Made by a program: the position numbers and the translations under genes. From contig NZ_CANMYE010000002.1 in assembly GCF_947502065.1 (NCBI RefSeq), positions 558,001 through 622,000 on the forward strand: DNA of 64,000 nt. Reading direction: 5' to 3'. This document shows positions 56,439-64,000 of this stretch, one piece after another; within the stretch, counting starts at the first letter, position 1; each line of letters opens with the position of its first letter. The notes below the pieces were generated by a model. It was not told the DNA's origin. It worked only from the letters and a program-made list of their open reading frames with translations, and did not search any database. Source of the DNA: an uncultured Pseudoteredinibacter sp. (GTDB taxonomy: Bacteria; Pseudomonadota; Gammaproteobacteria; Pseudomonadales; Cellvibrionaceae).

Positions 56439-57238
56439 GCCATGTTCTGCTTCCTCAAAAAAACGTCCCAGGCTTAGATTTTAATATCAGTCCGCTGGGG
56501 CTTGGCACGGTGAAGCTTGGCCGAAATCAGGGGGTAAAATATCCTAGTGCTTTCGAGCTACCTAGTGATAGCGAGGCGAAAGAGCTATTAGCCACTGCGA
56601 AATCTTGCGGGATAAATCTTATCGATACTGCGCCGGCTTATGGCAGTAGCGAGGAGCGTTTGGGTGGGCTTTTAAAGGGGCAGCGTGAAGATTGGGTTAT
56701 TGTTAGTAAAGCGGGTGAAGAGTTCGATAATGGTGAATCCAGTTTTGACTTTCGACCAGAGCATATTCGTAAAAGTGTTGAGCGTAGTTTAAAACGTTTG
56801 AATACAGATTATATTGATATGCTTCTGTTGCACTCTGATGGTAATGATTTAGATGTTATTTCGCAGGGCGGTTTGGAAGCACTTACTGAGCTAAAACAAG
56901 CGGGTCTAATTCGTGCCACGGGGATGTCTACTAAAACGGTTGCTGGCGGTATTGCTGCAGCCAAGCGATCAGACTGTGTGATGATTACTTACAATTTGAA
57001 TGAAACAGCTGAGGCTGAGGTGTTAGATTTTTGCGCTGCTAATCATAAAACGGCTCTTATCAAGAAAGCATTAGCCAGTGGGCATATTGCTCATAATAAT
57101 CAAGCTAGTGGTGTTGCGGAAAGTATGAAGTTTGTTTTTTCGCATCCTGGGGCGACGGCGGCGATTATTGGGACGATTAATTTGAAGCATTTGATGGGGA
57201 ATGTTGAGAGTTATATGCAGACCATGAACAATGGCTGA
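56435..57238 (+). CDS. Aldo/keto reductase
   Basis: A 267-residue AKR. Seen: IDTAPAYGSSEERLG with catalytic Asp and Tyr, a Lys in WVIVSKAG, the His in DMLLLHSDG, and the C-terminal TAAIIGTINLKHL for NADP binding. The full tetrad is present. It overlaps the FAD gene by four bases (ATGA). The 3' half is richer in A/T than neighbours but shows no sign of a frameshift. A hairpin repeat (copy C) begins nine bases past the stop. Confidence 0.92.
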   Translation: MSHVLLPQKNVPGLDFNISPLGLGTVKLGRNQGVKYPSAFELPSDSEAKELLATAKSCGINLIDTAPAYGSSEERLGGLLKGQREDWVIVSKAGEEFDNGESSFDFRPEHIRKSVERSLKRLNTDYIDMLLLHSDGNDLDVISQGGLEALTELKQAGLIRATGMSTKTVAGGIAAAKRSDCVMITYNLNETAEAEVLDFCAANHKTALIKKALASGHIAHNNQASGVAESMKFVFSHPGATAAIIGTINLKHLMGNVESYMQTMNNG

Positions 57239-57246
57239 GGCTGTCC

Positions 57247-57363
57247 GATTTCAGTCCTTGTGGAAGCAGATTTGAAACACGCTTAAACCATCCGCGGGCG
57301 CTCGACTTCGAGGCGTCCATGCCTCTCTACGGTTTCAAATCTACTCCCACAAGAACTAAAATC
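57247..57363. repeat. Long hairpin repeat, copy C
   Basis: Arms 57247-57278 and 57332-57363 are 32-base reverse complements with four mismatches, each of which is C-A on the plus strand, that is G-T(U) on the minus strand. The core ACACGCTTAAACCATCC (57277) and GGGCGCTCGACTTCG match copy B; the inner hairpin is GAGGC-GTCCAT-GCCTC at 57310-57325. Located between two plus-strand genes. Confidence 0.8.
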
Positions 57364-57399
57364 TACTGAGCAATAATTTTAAACTATCGTGTTACAAGC

Positions 57400-57618
57400 A
57401 TGAAAATAAAATATAAAAACTTCCGACGCCTAACGAGTGCAGGTTCATTAGAGCCTGGTGTATACGGAATCATTACACAGCTTGTGATTGCGCTTACTTG
57501 TTTTGCATTGGCCTACTTTCTAAACCAAGAAGTGGGGTTTTCATTCCTATTTATCATTCCTGGCTTGGTATGTCTTTATGGTGTTTGTGTTGAGACCGTT
57601 GCTTTATTAAAGCAATGA
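57400..57618 (+). CDS. Small membrane protein of unknown function
   Basis: A 72-residue protein with two membrane helices (about 22-40 and 48-66) and a basic N-terminus (MKIKYKNFRRL). I do not recognise a family. No strong ribosome binding site precedes the ATG. It lies between hairpin copies C and D on the plus strand, alone. The coding call is moderate. Confidence 0.5.
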   Translation: MKIKYKNFRRLTSAGSLEPGVYGIITQLVIALTCFALAYFLNQEVGFSFLFIIPGLVCLYGVCVETVALLKQ

Positions 57619-57987
57619 AAAAAACACAAGCTTGTAAAACATAGCTACCAACACGCATCACAATTCGATGCTACCCGCGCTTTTTGTAACGAAGCGGGGC
57701 AGCCCCTAAGAAATCAACTTACTTAAAGCAACAACCTTTAATATGCCATCGATGCAGGCCTCTAAGGTGGGGTAGTGTTTTGTAGTGACTAGCGCCATGG
57801 AGGGGGAGGGACAGTCGCATGGATGCGACATCGGAACGGAGAAACACTACCCCACCTTAGAGGCCGGTCCAGCTAGCCCCTTTCTAACAATCAAACTTCG
57901 GCATCAAATGTCAAAACAAAACATTCAATTGCGAACCACTTTCATTACCATAGCCCTCGAGATAAATATAAAGAGTGAGCTACCCCT
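57619..57987. other. Intergenic region holding hairpin copy D
   Basis: 369 bases before the GMC oxidoreductase gene. The long hairpin at 57757-57865 is the only element seen. The last 100 bases presumably hold the GMC promoter. Confidence 0.6.
57757..57865. repeat. Long hairpin repeat, copy D
   Basis: Arms 57757-57780 and 57842-57865 are perfect 24-base reverse complements. The inner hairpin is GTCGC-ATGGAT-GCGAC (57814-57829), the same loop as in the other copies read on the opposite strand (ATCCAT). The rest of the core (GCCATGGAGGGGGAGGGACA) differs from copies A to C, so it belongs to the same architecture but a separate subgroup. Confidence 0.75.
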
Positions 57988-59589
57988 ATGTACGATTACA
58001 TTATCGTTGGTGCCGGTTCGGCGGGCTGTGTATTGGCCAATCGCCTATCAGCCGACCCTAAAAACCGTGTTTGTTTAATTGAAGCTGGCGGTAGTGATCG
58101 CAACCCTTTGGTTTATACCCCGCTCGGGGTTTTGGCCAGTTTAGCAGGCGGCTTATTCAATTGGTCTTATAACTCCAGCGCCCAAAAAACCCTTAATGGC
58201 CGAGAGATATACTGCCCAAGGGGTAAAGTGCTTGGTGGCAGCAGCTCGATCAATGCCATGCTTTATGTACGCGGCCAGAAGGAAGATTACGATAGTTGGG
58301 CAGACGCCGGGAATAAAGGCTGGAGTTTTGACGAGGTACTGCCTTATTTTAAGCGCTCACAACACCAAGAGCGTGGTGCTAATGAATTGCATGGTACTGG
58401 CGGCCCATTAAATGTAGCCGATTCGCGCAGTCAGCATGCTTTGAGTCAGGCCTTTATCGATTCTGCCGTAGAACAAGGCGAGAAAGCGACTCAGGATTTT
58501 AATGGCGCCGAACAAGAAGGCGTTGGCTGGTTTCAGGCCACTCAGAAAAACGGCCTGCGGCACAGTGCTGCAGCGGCCTATCTTCACCCCGTACTTAAAG
58601 AACGCCGTAATTTAACACTGATCAGTAAAGTGCATGCCAGCAAGATTATCTTTGAGGGGAAACGTGCAGTGGGTGTTGAGATTATTGAAGGGAGTCAGCG
58701 CCGAGTATTAAAAACCAATAAAGAAGTTTTAATTAGCTCGGGTGCCTTTGGCTCTCCACAGTTATTGCAGCTATCGGGTATTGGCGACAAAGCCGAGCTT
58801 GATAAACATGGCATTGAGACTGTGCATCATTTGCCGGGTGTCGGGAAAAACTTACAAGAGCACGCTGATGTATTGATTACCACCAAAGAAAATACCGGCA
58901 CTAGCTTGGCCCTCACTCGCCCTAAAGCGCTGTGGAATTCTACCAAGGCTTTTTTCCAGTTTATTTTTGCTCGCCGCGGTAATTTAACTTCTACTGTAGC
59001 GGAAGCTGGTGGCTTTATTAAGGTTGGAGAAAATGCTGAAAGACCCGATATTCAGTTGCACTTCTCGCCTGCCGCGATGGGCGATCACGGTCGTGACACC
59101 AGTTATTACAGCATTTATGGTCACAGTTTGCATGTCTGTGTATTGCGCCCGAAGAGTCGTGGCAGCGTTACCTTGGCCAGTAAAAATGCGACTGATGATC
59201 CTGTTATCAATTTGAATCTTCTCAGCGAAGCTGAAGATATGAATTTACTGGTTGCCGCCGTAAAACGCGGCCGCGAATTATTGCAAGGGGAAGCCTTGCG
59301 CAAAGTGAGCGGTGCTGAAATTACCCCGGGATCGGCCTGCCAGAGCGATGAAGAAATTGAAGCCTTTATTCGTGAAAATGCCAGCCACATCTACCACCCT
59401 GTAGGTACCTGCAAAATGGGCAATGATGAAATGGCGATAGTTGATGACAACCTTTGCGTTCATGGCATAGAAGGTTTACGAGTTATCGACGCCTCGATTA
59501 TGCCAACTGTAGTTAGCGGCAATACTAACGCGCCGACCATGATGATCGCAGAAAAAGCTTCCGATATGATCTTGGCCGCTAATCAATAG
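57988..59589 (+). CDS. GMC family FAD oxidoreductase (choline dehydrogenase-like)
   Basis: A 533-residue GMC oxidoreductase. Seen: FAD motif YIIVGAGSAGCVLANRLS at the start, the signature GGSSSINAMLYVRGQKEDYDSW (about 85-106), GAFGSPQLLQLSGIG, and the C-terminal YHPVGTCKMG and VVSGNTNAPTMMIAEKASD with the active-site His and Asn. These enzymes oxidise alcohols, usually as soluble or membrane-associated dehydrogenases; choline or a short-chain alcohol is likely but not proved. The gene is monocistronic, with a terminator-like hairpin at 59630. Confidence 0.92.
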   Translation: MYDYIIVGAGSAGCVLANRLSADPKNRVCLIEAGGSDRNPLVYTPLGVLASLAGGLFNWSYNSSAQKTLNGREIYCPRGKVLGGSSSINAMLYVRGQKEDYDSWADAGNKGWSFDEVLPYFKRSQHQERGANELHGTGGPLNVADSRSQHALSQAFIDSAVEQGEKATQDFNGAEQEGVGWFQATQKNGLRHSAAAAYLHPVLKERRNLTLISKVHASKIIFEGKRAVGVEIIEGSQRRVLKTNKEVLISSGAFGSPQLLQLSGIGDKAELDKHGIETVHHLPGVGKNLQEHADVLITTKENTGTSLALTRPKALWNSTKAFFQFIFARRGNLTSTVAEAGGFIKVGENAERPDIQLHFSPAAMGDHGRDTSYYSIYGHSLHVCVLRPKSRGSVTLASKNATDDPVINLNLLSEAEDMNLLVAAVKRGRELLQGEALRKVSGAEITPGSACQSDEEIEAFIRENASHIYHPVGTCKMGNDEMAIVDDNLCVHGIEGLRVIDASIMPTVVSGNTNAPTMMIAEKASDMILAANQ

Positions 59590-59629
59590 CCATTGGCTAC
59601 AGCGGTGAATAAGATCGACCGAGAAAAAC

Positions 59630-59655
59630 AAGCCTTGTGTGACAGCAAGGCTTTG
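59630..59655 (+). terminator. Terminator after GMC gene
   Basis: AAGCCTTG and CAAGGCTT form an eight-base stem around TGTGACAG, followed by TGTTGTT. About 40 bases past the stop. Confidence 0.45.
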
Positions 59656-59836
59656 TTGTTGCTGAAGGAGTTTTACCCCGAGGTTGTCAGCACTATATTT
59701 GTTGACTTAGGGCACCTCTGAATAATCAAGCGTCTATGCGACATTGGTAGATCAGCTTTTAAAAAAACAATTCAGCAACCCATATCAAGTCATACTAGAA
59801 ATCGAAACTTGGAGTGATGCAAAAATAGCCGAGGCA

Positions 59837-60574
59837 CTACAAACTAAACTGTTTCTTTAAAGCCTGCACCTGTCTTCGGCTCACCTCTATTTCCTGCCCG
59901 TTTTTGAGTATCAACATCAAGCTGCCCGAGCTCACACCCTCTTCCACCTGAGCAATCGCATCTACACGAACAATATCGCTGCGACTGGCCTTGAAAAACA
60001 CATTACTGTCTAACTTTGCTTCTAGACGACTTAAAGAGCTTTGTATAAAAGACTTCTCACTTTCCAGGTGAACGGCCACATGATTGCCAACCGCTTCAAA
60101 ACGCTGAACATCTTGCAAACGCACTATGCGGTAATCGTGCCCAAACTTTAGGAGAAAACCATGGCTTTCTGGTAGCTGTTCTACCGAAGCCGCTTTTTCT
60201 TGCTGACCGTGATAAGACTTGTCAGCCAATGCCAAGCGTACCTTGGCGATGACCTGATCCAAGCGACTGGGATTTACAGGCTTTAACAAATAATCAAAGG
60301 CATTTAAGTCAAAGGCTTCAAGTGCGTGCTGACTGTATGCGGTACAGAATACAAATAAGCTTTTATTCCCGGCACTGGCTACCAGCTCAATACCGTCCAT
60401 TTCGGGCATACGTATATCAACAAAGACGGTATCAAAACTTTCTTGCTGTAGTATCTCCAGAGCCTCCTTGCCATTGGCAGCCTGTTTAAGGGAGTTTATA
60501 TCATCATAGCGACCCAGTAGGCGCTCTAGCTCTTGGCGAGCGAGCGGCTCATCATCAACAATCAATAATTTCAT
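59837..60574 (-). CDS. LytTR family response regulator
   Basis: A 245-residue response regulator. Receiver domain (1-120): the acidic pair DDEPLARQEL at the N-terminus, the phospho-acceptor Asp in TVFVDIRMPEMDG (about 53), and FCTAYSQHAL and LKPVNPSRL with the conserved Lys. C-terminal LytTR DNA-binding domain (about 140-240, RIVRLQDVQRFEAVGNHVAVH). The gene overlaps the kinase gene by four bases (ATGA) and is its second part. Targets unknown. Confidence 0.93.
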   Translation of the reverse strand: MKLLIVDDEPLARQELERLLGRYDDINSLKQAANGKEALEILQQESFDTVFVDIRMPEMDGIELVASAGNKSLFVFCTAYSQHALEAFDLNAFDYLLKPVNPSRLDQVIAKVRLALADKSYHGQQEKAASVEQLPESHGFLLKFGHDYRIVRLQDVQRFEAVGNHVAVHLESEKSFIQSSLSRLEAKLDSNVFFKASRSDIVRVDAIAQVEEGVSSGSLMLILKNGQEIEVSRRQVQALKKQFSL

Positions 60575-61689
60575 GGCACTGGAATCTCCACTACAGCAGT
60601 AAACTGCTGTGCATGTTTGATAGATAGCGTCGCTTGATCGGCATAGAGTAGCTGCAGACGTTTCTCGATATTTTTCAAGCCAATGCCATTGCCTTTTTCG
60701 GCACTCTTTTCGGGCAAGCTATTGCTTACTGTTAAACGGAAGCGATTATCGTCGACTAGCTTTGCTTCAATATCGATAACGCCAGCTTTACTTGAAGGTG
60801 CGATACCATATTTAACCGCGTTTTCTAATAGGGTAAGCAATACCAAGCTTGGCATTTGTACCGTACCAACATTGGGTGACACATCCCATCTAACGGTTAA
60901 ACGCTCCTGCAATCTCAGTAGCTCAATCTTTAAGTAGCTTTCGGCCAGCTCGCACTCTTGCTCAAAACGGCTAAGCGTTGCTACCTCGGCGTGCATATGA
61001 ACTCGCATTAGCTCCGAAAGCTGGGTAATGGTTTCGGCCGCTTTATCTTGATCAGAGTAAACCAAGGCTCGAATACTATTGAGCGTATTGAATAGAAAAT
61101 GAGGGTTTATCTGATTGGCCAATTGCTGTAAACGTGCAATTTCCAGCTCACGGGACAGCTCAACGCGCTTACGATAGAAATGCCAAGATAAATATACCGC
61201 AGCCCAAAAAAGCAGAAATGCATATTGCTGCCCAGCATAAATCACATAAGCTGAAGTAGCTCGATTGTGGCTAGAGGTCTCACCGGCTTTATTAGTAAAC
61301 TGGATACTATCGATATCGAAGTCCGAGAAATCAGAAACACTGGCGATACCATACATTAGCAATGACATAACACCAGCGACGGGAACACAATAAAGGAAAA
61401 GGCCAGCAAAGGAAGTTCCATTTAGCCCAGAACGCAGGATTCCTAATCGAAGAAAAGGCCGCATACAGATATGACAAATCGCCACGATCATTAGGGACTC
61501 GCCCGTAAGGCGCAGCAGTAGCATTAAACGATCCCTAGCTAAGTCCTCTAGGAAAAGCTCCATAAGAATAAAGCCACTGCTGACATGAACTAATACAATA
61601 ATAAAGCAGGCAATTTTATAGGCAGTGCTTGGCTGGCGACATTCAGCCAGCCAAACGCTAAGGCGCTGTGACATATCCATGATAACCAT
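60571..61689 (-). CDS. LytS/YehU-like sensor histidine kinase
   Basis: A 372-residue sensor kinase. N-terminal membrane part (about four helices, about 25-175: e.g. IACFIIVLVHVSSGFILMEL and AFLLFWAAVYLSWHFY), then the His_kinase domain: NQINPHFLFNTLNSIRALV holds the phospho-accepting His, followed by the ATPase domain with LLTLLENAVKYGI and GNGIGLKNIEKRL. The LytS/YehU class pairs with LytTR regulators, and the downstream gene is one. Three in-frame ATGs at the start (61689, 61680, 61674) make the precise N-terminus uncertain. Confidence 0.92.
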   Translation of the reverse strand: MVIMDMSQRLSVWLAECRQPSTAYKIACFIIVLVHVSSGFILMELFLEDLARDRLMLLLRLTGESLMIVAICHICMRPFLRLGILRSGLNGTSFAGLFLYCVPVAGVMSLLMYGIASVSDFSDFDIDSIQFTNKAGETSSHNRATSAYVIYAGQQYAFLLFWAAVYLSWHFYRKRVELSRELEIARLQQLANQINPHFLFNTLNSIRALVYSDQDKAAETITQLSELMRVHMHAEVATLSRFEQECELAESYLKIELLRLQERLTVRWDVSPNVGTVQMPSLVLLTLLENAVKYGIAPSSKAGVIDIEAKLVDDNRFRLTVSNSLPEKSAEKGNGIGLKNIEKRLQLLYADQATLSIKHAQQFTAVVEIPVP

Positions 61690-61750
61690 AGTTGCTGATT
61701 AATTTCTTCTAGGCAGCATAGCAATGCCCAGGCCCCTAGGTAAACGGCGA

Positions 61751-61996
61751 TTAGCATTTTTCCTCTTCCAGCTTACCAACTACTGCCCAAGCTAAGACTC
61801 CAAACCAGGCAATCCAAGATAATCCTGCTGGAATATTCGCCAATAAGATCTTTTTCTTACTTTCGCGCCTCATTACAAAGGCAACTAAACTTGGCAAAAA
61901 GTAGATCGCTAGAAACAAAGGAATAAAGATCAACAGAAAAACCCCATGCTCTGTCCATAAGGCTGTGCTATCAAACTGTGAAAAACGCTCTAACAT
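61751..61996 (-). CDS. Small membrane protein, superinfection-immunity type
   Basis: An 81-residue protein with two membrane helices (about 16-40 and 52-72) and a basic link (RRESKKK) between them: YFLPSLVAFVMRRESKKK and LANIPAGLSWIAWFGVLAWAVVG. This fits the T4-type superinfection immunity family, widely found in bacterial genomes outside phage. AAGGAG precedes the ATG by seven bases. It sits upstream of the kinase gene on the same strand, so it may be co-transcribed with the two-component pair. Confidence 0.75.
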   Translation of the reverse strand: MLERFSQFDSTALWTEHGVFLLIFIPLFLAIYFLPSLVAFVMRRESKKKILLANIPAGLSWIAWFGVLAWAVVGKLEEEKC

Positions 61997-62130
61997 GGTT
62001 GTGCTCCTTCAGTACTCAATGTGTTTGTTGAGTTTGTATCTTAGAAGGGCTGGGCTGCTATTAGAGAGAAAAAGTGAATTTCGGTCGAAGGGCGTGATTT
62101 TTGGTATTAGGCTGAATGCGAGGGAAGAAT

Positions 62131-62159
62131 GGGGTCAGAACCCTATGGGTTCTGACCCC
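62131..62159. repeat. REP element
   Basis: GGGGTCAGAACCC and GGGTTCTGACCCC form a perfect 13-base stem with a TAT loop. Same family as the elements at 37082 and 44024-44274. It lies 19 bases past the stop of the beta-propeller gene. Confidence 0.85.
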
Positions 62160-62177
62160 GGTATCGAAGTCGCGTGC

Positions 62178-64000
62178 TTACAACTTAGGCAGTGGTTGTC
62201 CAGGAACCCAAGGGGCGCCTAGCGCTTGCAGCTGCTGCTCAAAAGCTGGAATCTTAGTATTGCGTAGATTTTCCAATGCGTTACGCAACTCACCTAGCTC
62301 TTCCTTAGCAATAGCCACACTCTGCTCAATCGCTGGAGTTGGGCCATAGGTTGAACGGAAGGTGCCGATTTGAGCATGGAATAAACGGTCATTGATACCC
62401 ACACCGTTCCAAGCACCAACCTTATTCTTGGCCGGGTTACCATTCAGACGGCTGTCCAATACAAGCAGCTGAGCACGTAGCTCTGCGAACTTGGCATCAT
62501 GCTCACCAAGAGCGACTACGGTGCGATCCAATGATTGCTCTAGCAAATCTAAACGTTTTACCGAATCAGCAAGTGCCTTAGCGGTGGCGGTAGATACACG
62601 CTGCACAGAAGCCAGCTCTTTCCAGAAGGCTGCCACTTTTGCACCATCGACATCTTTCAGTGCGTCACGCTTATGCATTTGCACAACTTTAAATGGCTGC
62701 GCCGCTTGCAGCTCAGTAATTACGCCATCAACTTCCTTGCTCATGCTCACGGTGTAATTACCTGGTGCGACCATTGGGCCTCTAGGCACAGGATCAAAAT
62801 AATCGCCCTGCAAACCTACCGCCTGATGGCCAGGCCAACGAAGATCCCAAGTTACACGCTGAATACCTTTTTTCGCCTTGCCTTGCATCTTACGTACAAC
62901 ATTACCCTGCTCATCACGAATGGTGAACCACAAGCTTGGCTGCTGCTGACGCTCTTCGGCGGCTAAGGAATCCCAAGATGGAACTTTAAGGGTTTTCTTC
63001 GCTTTTTTCTGGGCCATTTCTTTGGCCTGACGAATTTCCTTTAAGCTCTTAATATCGTCTTTTAGATAATAGGTGAATGTCGCACCAAACTCGGGGTTGG
63101 GGGCACGATAGGTATTTTCGCCTTGGGAGCCGATTTCATCGCCCCCTAATGGGCTACGTTCGATGTACCAAAGAGCATCGCGAGCTGGGAACAATAAAGA
63201 TTCTTGCTCTAGCTGCTGCTCAGTTAGATTACGCAGAGCACTATAGTCATCCAGCACAAAGAAGCCGCGACCAAAGCTTGCGCCCACCAAATCATTTTCA
63301 CGACGCTGAATGGCCAAGTCGCGGAAAGAGATTGTTGGAACATTGCCCTGCAATTTAACCCACTTTTCACCAGCGTCGATACTGAAGAACAGTCCGAACT
63401 CGGTACCCAAGAAGAACAAATTCGCATCAACATGATCTTGCACTAAACGCCACACTAGGTGCTTAGCAGGCAGATCACCGGCCATGGACTTCCAAGATTT
63501 ACCGCGGTTGTTACTTTTATAGAGATAAGGTTTGTAATCACCAAATTTATGATTGTCTAAGGCTACATAAACCGTATCGGCATCAAACATATCGGCTTTG
63601 ATATCATTAACAAAGGCGGTTTTAGGTACGCCCGGTAATTTATTGATATCAATCTTGCGCCAGTTTTCACCGCCGTTTTCAGTCACTTGAATGCGGCCAT
63701 CGTCGGTACCGGCATAGATCAAGCCTTCTTGCACGGGTGATTCTGCCAAAGACGTAATGGTGCTGAACTGGGACATCGCATAAATATCCCAAGCGCCATC
63801 CCAGCCTTGGGTGCTGCCCATAATAGGCTGCTCTATGCGCTTAAGATTTTTAGTGAGATCGCCTGAAATCGCTGTCCAAGTATCGCCACGATCTTCAGAT
63901 TTCCAAACACGATGCGATGCAAAATACAAACGCGTTGGCTTATGGGGGCTCACCAAAATTGGCGCATCCCAATTATAACGCTCTGGACCTTCACCTTTTC
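62178..64000 (-). CDS. Beta-propeller (VPS10/BNR-type) exported protein, 5' truncated by window
   Basis: 607 residues are visible, continuing beyond base 64000 (the upstream frame reads GPERYNWDAPILVSPHKP without a start). The visible N-terminal part carries sialidase/Asp-box-like repeats: SEDRGDTWTAISGDL, VTENGGENWRKIDINK, KSNNRGKSWKSMAGDL, SIDAGEKWVKLQG. Such blades form a propeller like the VPS10/sortilin or photosystem-assembly type. The C-terminal region (about 330-600) includes a CARDB-like PGNYTVSM segment and a coiled stretch. In other gammaproteobacteria proteins of about 1000 residues with this architecture are exported. No function can be assigned. Confidence 0.85.
   Translation of the reverse strand, partial: KGEGPERYNWDAPILVSPHKPTRLYFASHRVWKSEDRGDTWTAISGDLTKNLKRIEQPIMGSTQGWDGAWDIYAMSQFSTITSLAESPVQEGLIYAGTDDGRIQVTENGGENWRKIDINKLPGVPKTAFVNDIKADMFDADTVYVALDNHKFGDYKPYLYKSNNRGKSWKSMAGDLPAKHLVWRLVQDHVDANLFFLGTEFGLFFSIDAGEKWVKLQGNVPTISFRDLAIQRRENDLVGASFGRGFFVLDDYSALRNLTEQQLEQESLLFPARDALWYIERSPLGGDEIGSQGENTYRAPNPEFGATFTYYLKDDIKSLKEIRQAKEMAQKKAKKTLKVPSWDSLAAEERQQQPSLWFTIRDEQGNVVRKMQGKAKKGIQRVTWDLRWPGHQAVGLQGDYFDPVPRGPMVAPGNYTVSMSKEVDGVITELQAAQPFKVVQMHKRDALKDVDGAKVAAFWKELASVQRVSTATAKALADSVKRLDLLEQSLDRTVVALGEHDAKFAELRAQLLVLDSRLNGNPAKNKVGAWNGVGINDRLFHAQIGTFRSTYGPTPAIEQSVAIAKEELGELRNALENLRNTKIPAFEQQLQALGAPWVPGQPLPKL

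Noticed and set aside
57785..58078. 97-codon frame across hairpin copy D into the GMC gene
   Set aside because: Crosses a palindrome and overlaps the clear GMC start in another frame.
59700..59730. GGGCACCTCTGAATAAT, like an insertion sequence end
   Set aside because: No inverted partner, direct repeat or transposase remnant was seen within the gap.
61965..62349. Plus-strand frames reading through the REP
   Set aside because: Contain the GGGGTC palindrome and lie opposite two well-supported genes.

Overview
The window looks like the chromosome of a free-living, probably marine-type gammaproteobacterium near the Pseudomonadales/Cellvibrionales. This is inferred from gene order and families: the block nnr-tsaE-amiB-mutL / miaA-hfq-hflX-hflK-hflC, hisZ-purA after hflC as in Pseudomonas, orn/rsgA divergent, and a rhodanese with the Azotobacter RhdA active-site loop CQTHHR. 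No rRNA, tRNA, intact insertion sequence, prophage or CRISPR array was seen. Both ends cut through genes: a PhoD-like phosphatase at the left and a beta-propeller (VPS10/BNR-type) protein at the right.

Layout. 1-2.9 kb: PhoD-like enzyme, periplasmic solute-binding protein, small membrane protein. 3.1-19.4 kb (minus strand): purA, hisZ, hflC, hflK, hflX, hfq, miaA, mutL, amiB, tsaE, nnr, interrupted by a plus-strand GGDEF-EAL gene between mutL and miaA. 19.5-25.7 kb: queG, orn, rsgA, an HDOD protein, rhdA and psd. 25.7-28.3 kb: a degenerate HD-GYP protein and hemE. 28.5-30.5 kb: an ECF sigma factor operon with a putative anti-sigma factor and a DUF4097 protein. 30.6-36.8 kb: TPR/Asp-hydroxylase, hot-dog thioesterases, metallo-beta-lactamase and alpha/beta hydrolases, a PLD-like protein, small unknowns and an SDR. 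37.1-41.4 kb: a molybdenum hydroxylase operon with its maturation factors. 41.6-44.0 kb: a LysR regulator divergent from scoAB. 44.4-48.5 kb: an orphan membrane/zinc-ribbon gene and three tandem paralogous membrane-anchored genes. 48.6-50.9 kb: a tight four-gene operon (DUF2750, radical SAM, thioesterase, Smr). 51.2-55.1 kb: YjgN/DUF898 plus M48 protease, and waaA. 55.2-59.6 kb: FAD oxidoreductase plus aldo/keto reductase, a small membrane protein and a GMC oxidoreductase. 59.8-62.0 kb: a LytS/LytTR two-component pair and a small superinfection-immunity-like membrane protein.

Non-coding structure is the least ordinary part. (1) A 14-bp unit is repeated six times between nnr and tsaE. It forms a relay of four-codon minicistrons, each with a TGATG stop/start overlap. 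(2) Four dispersed long hairpins (about 2.93, 36.9, 57.3 and 57.8 kb) have self-complementary arms unique to each site around a small covarying inner hairpin with a conserved loop. Three of them share a recognisable core. (3) A REP family built on GGGGTC(A/T)GA...CCCC lies at gene ends, including a duplicated paired unit after scoB and a copy that supplies the last codons of the mocA-like gene.

The most promising leads for something undescribed are the minicistron relay, the hairpin family, and the three-paralog cluster with its conserved cysteine pair.
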